Both the position numbers and the translations under genes were made by a program. Positions 63,201 through 64,000 of a stretch of 64,000 nt of DNA are shown here, in pieces. Position 1 is the first letter of the stretch, and the number at the start of each line of letters is the position of its first letter. Where the stretch lies: assembly GCA_016791365.1 (NCBI GenBank), contig JAEUMT010000027.1:124001-188000 (forward strand). Direction: 5' to 3'. Source of the DNA: Hyphomonadaceae bacterium. Its GTDB lineage: Bacteria > Pseudomonadota > Alphaproteobacteria > Caulobacterales > Aquidulcibacteraceae. Below the pieces are notes generated by a model. That model searched no databases, was not told the DNA's origin, and saw only the letters and a list, made by a program, of their open reading frames with translations.

Positions 63201-63747
63201 AGTCCTTGAAGGCTGCGAGCAGCGCCGAGGTCGCCTCTTCCATCCGGACTGCGCCCAAGACGAGCTGATAGAAGAGACGCCTATTAGGACGCGCGGGTTC
63301 ACCGCGCTCCCATGGCAGCGTTCCTTTGGCATCCAATTCCGCAATGCGATTTTCGGAGCCATCGGCGATGTCGCTTGGACGCCGATAAATCGACGCCGGC
63401 GACAACACTTCCATGGCGGTCCAAGCGCGGAGCACGCTCGCCGCATCGTCACGAGAAATGCCGGGCGATGCTGGCGGCGGGCTCGATCCGATCGCGTGGG
63501 GCTTTCGCCATGTCCCGTCACGCACTGGCGCGCGCGGCGGCGGCAATTCTTCGGCGCCAGCGGCCTCCTCTTCTGCGATGTCTGGTTCTGGCTCCGGCGT
63601 TGATTCTTCCGCCTCGATGGCGTCAGTCGCCTCGGGCTCGGAGTCCAGGCGCTTCAGGGTGCGCGTGATGGATGCTGCCAAGCGATTGTTGCGGGGCCGG
63701 TCCCGGCGCTCGGCGAGTTCGTCGAGACTGCTGTAGCTTTTGAACAT
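60235..63747 (-). CDS. Upf1-like SF1 helicase/AAA protein with coiled-coil insert
   Basis: A protein of about 1170 residues of the Upf1/Dna2-like SF1 helicase group. Walker A is GPPGTGKTTLLRDL; Walker B reads LLLLDESGQA; VVVGDPMQLPPVVPL is motif III; VYTVQGREADTVFLVLG and LNVAITRAQENLYVIGNR are motifs V and VI near the C-terminus. Between motifs I and II lies a long Ala/Glu/Arg-rich segment likely to be coiled coil. The N-terminus is acidic and Pro-rich. Helicases of this kind act in RNA or DNA metabolism or defence; the context does not decide. Start at MFKSYSS, but see the possible frameshift just upstream. Confidence 0.8.
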   Translation of the reverse strand: MFKSYSSLDELAERRDRPRNNRLAASITRTLKRLDSEPEATDAIEAEESTPEPEPDIAEEEAAGAEELPPPRAPVRDGTWRKPHAIGSSPPPASPGISRDDAASVLRAWTAMEVLSPASIYRRPSDIADGSENRIAELDAKGTLPWERGEPARPNRRLFYQLVLGAVRMEEATSALLAAFKDYNENSGPTPGYAPICIVTLDNKGVPIGADSVSVSSFAWGLPFALERNLKALSDWPKHEERLREAVTAWITRTDEEEGDVLPLTRQIVANAFQKLIAELRLPSELVVEPHFAIRVYHWFRAEEPPEPPPMGSFFLNDLAWALATVERGAVPKLLAKYLGLTTATARKDVRRNDILADEMLAPNATPLGAWPSKGGHPLVLLQQAAVNASERLDLLAVNGPPGTGKTTLLRDLIAAKVVERAERLIEFASPEDAFSKTSHTQRINQTPCRHHAVDSKLKGFEIIVASSNNKAVENVSEALPKRGAAEFAASFEYFSAISDNVARGLDTEEKKHGLRRADPAKTTWGLAAAVLGNSSNRYTFSQCAWKDFDFGLRSYLLELSGLPQRIEVKDPDTGRIVERRAPRLVELVNAAPARPSWAKARQAFKATRAELQQRLSQLAAGRAAVGASEARAGQLDAARAALAVAEQEWVNANLGASRIEEAHHNARATLDRARVEVGQAAAAAPGMFARFFNGAEMQSWRERTEAADIGAMRAEAAMKAATAVFAEKQSQMKLAAARKEDAKTFADGRARDLTASTTALEAAHAIAGDRFADAAFFDRPPEDLQRDTAWFDPETQRLRRLMFEQAMEVHRAFIESAAGPIRNNLDLLFRTFFGKSAWTASVRERMSDLWSTFFLVVPAISTTYASVERMLGYLPEESIGLLLLDESGQAAPQSAVGALMRARKVVVVGDPMQLPPVVPLPTALCDLIANDCGVDSERYIAASRAIPLVASVQTLADAACQVGTHLETLDAWIGLPLLVHRRCAEPMFSLSNRISYEGIMVNGRGKRPSEIRNILGESRWIDVRPGRTIDKWSEAEGQALLRELERLVAAETETSPDIYIISPFRIVAQQLRQLLVKQDFLRRWASDPRRWVSERVGTVYTVQGREADTVFLVLGAAEPHQKGARNWAGNPPNQLNVAITRAQENLYVIGNRFEWASAGAFAELERALP

Positions 63748-63820
63748 CGCCCTCGGCTTTGGCCTCCAGGAAGATCTGCTCAAGGACGTCGATCGTGGCG
63801 TGCAAAAATGGGCGCGTCAT
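63736..63820 (-). other. Possible frameshifted N-terminal segment of the helicase gene
   Basis: In another minus-strand frame an ATG at 63820 encodes MTRPFLHATIDVLEQIFLEA followed by KAEGDVQKLQQ. Read across to the helicase frame, this would join LDELAERRDRPRNNRLA into one natural-looking helical segment. A single-base shift near 63726-63736 would connect them. It may be a sequencing error, a true frameshift, or chance. Confidence 0.35.
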
Positions 63821-64000
63821 TGGCATCCGTTGTCGCGCAACTTTGAGGACGACGGCCGGCGCGGTCAATCCGCGCCGTCACGCTACCGGCGTTTGTTGTC
63901 GCATCACGCAGCGCGATCACTGACTTCGGAAATGCCCGACTAAATCCGCTAGCGAGATCCTGCACTGGCAAAGCTCCTGCCTTTCGCCTTCCTAGCGCCC

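Overview
The window is GC-rich, densely coding chromosomal DNA from an alphaproteobacterium, most likely of the Caulobacterales/Hyphomonadaceae type. The evidence is a full-length CtrA cell-cycle regulator (phospho-acceptor D51, C-terminal Ala-Ala), flagellar genes flhG, fliI and fliJ beside it, GANTC (CcrM-type) methylation sites upstream of ctrA, and a TonB-dependent receptor. No rRNA, tRNA, CRISPR array, transposase or integrase gene was found.

Layout. (1) 1-4.4 kb is a flagellum/cell-cycle block: flhG, a DUF1275 membrane protein, fliJ, fliI and ctrA with its terminator. (2) 4.4-9.3 kb holds a DUF885 protein, a YtcJ-like amidohydrolase, a 2-oxoglutarate-oxygenase-like protein and a crotonase. 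(3) About 9.5-59.9 kb is a catabolic supercluster of some 48 genes: 4 cytochromes P450, 3 putidaredoxin-like ferredoxins, 1 ferredoxin reductase, 2 Rieske oxygenases, 5 acyl-CoA dehydrogenases, 10 short-chain dehydrogenases, 4 crotonases (a fifth lies just outside), a thiolase, an Ltp-type thiolase-fold protein with a DUF35 partner, 2 acyl-CoA ligases, a two-subunit CoA-transferase, a BKACE enzyme, an aldehyde dehydrogenase, a GMC oxidoreductase, an FMN hydroxy-acid dehydrogenase, a nitronate-monooxygenase-like protein, a phosphotransferase-fold kinase, 2 MFS transporters, one TonB-dependent receptor and one IclR regulator. (4) 60.2-63.8 kb carries a large Upf1-like SF1 helicase.

How it may work (inference). 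A hydrophobic substrate enters through the outer-membrane receptor and MFS carriers. P450s and Rieske enzymes hydroxylate it. The GMC enzyme, SDRs and aldehyde dehydrogenase oxidise alcohols to acids. The ligases activate these to CoA thioesters, and the acyl-CoA dehydrogenases, crotonases, SDRs, thiolase and Ltp/DUF35 lyase shorten the chain. BKACE plus the CoA-transferase and thiolase could recover acetyl-CoA from beta-keto acids by way of acetoacetate. Two P450s resemble P450cam but lack its camphor-binding tyrosine, so camphor itself is unlikely. A terpenoid, steroid side chain or other branched or cyclic lipid fits, but the substrate cannot be read from the sequence. No ring-cleavage genes of the classical steroid pathway (KstD, HsaC type) were seen.

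The most striking observation is a 15-bp palindromic sequence, consensus GTGCGATTATCGCTC, found in nearly every promoter region of the supercluster, including that of its only regulator gene (IclR family, PcaR/PobR-like). It marks a roughly 50-kb regulon of divergent operons. Two different inverted repeats at 25029-25047 and 30249-30282 suggest additional regulators at two promoters.
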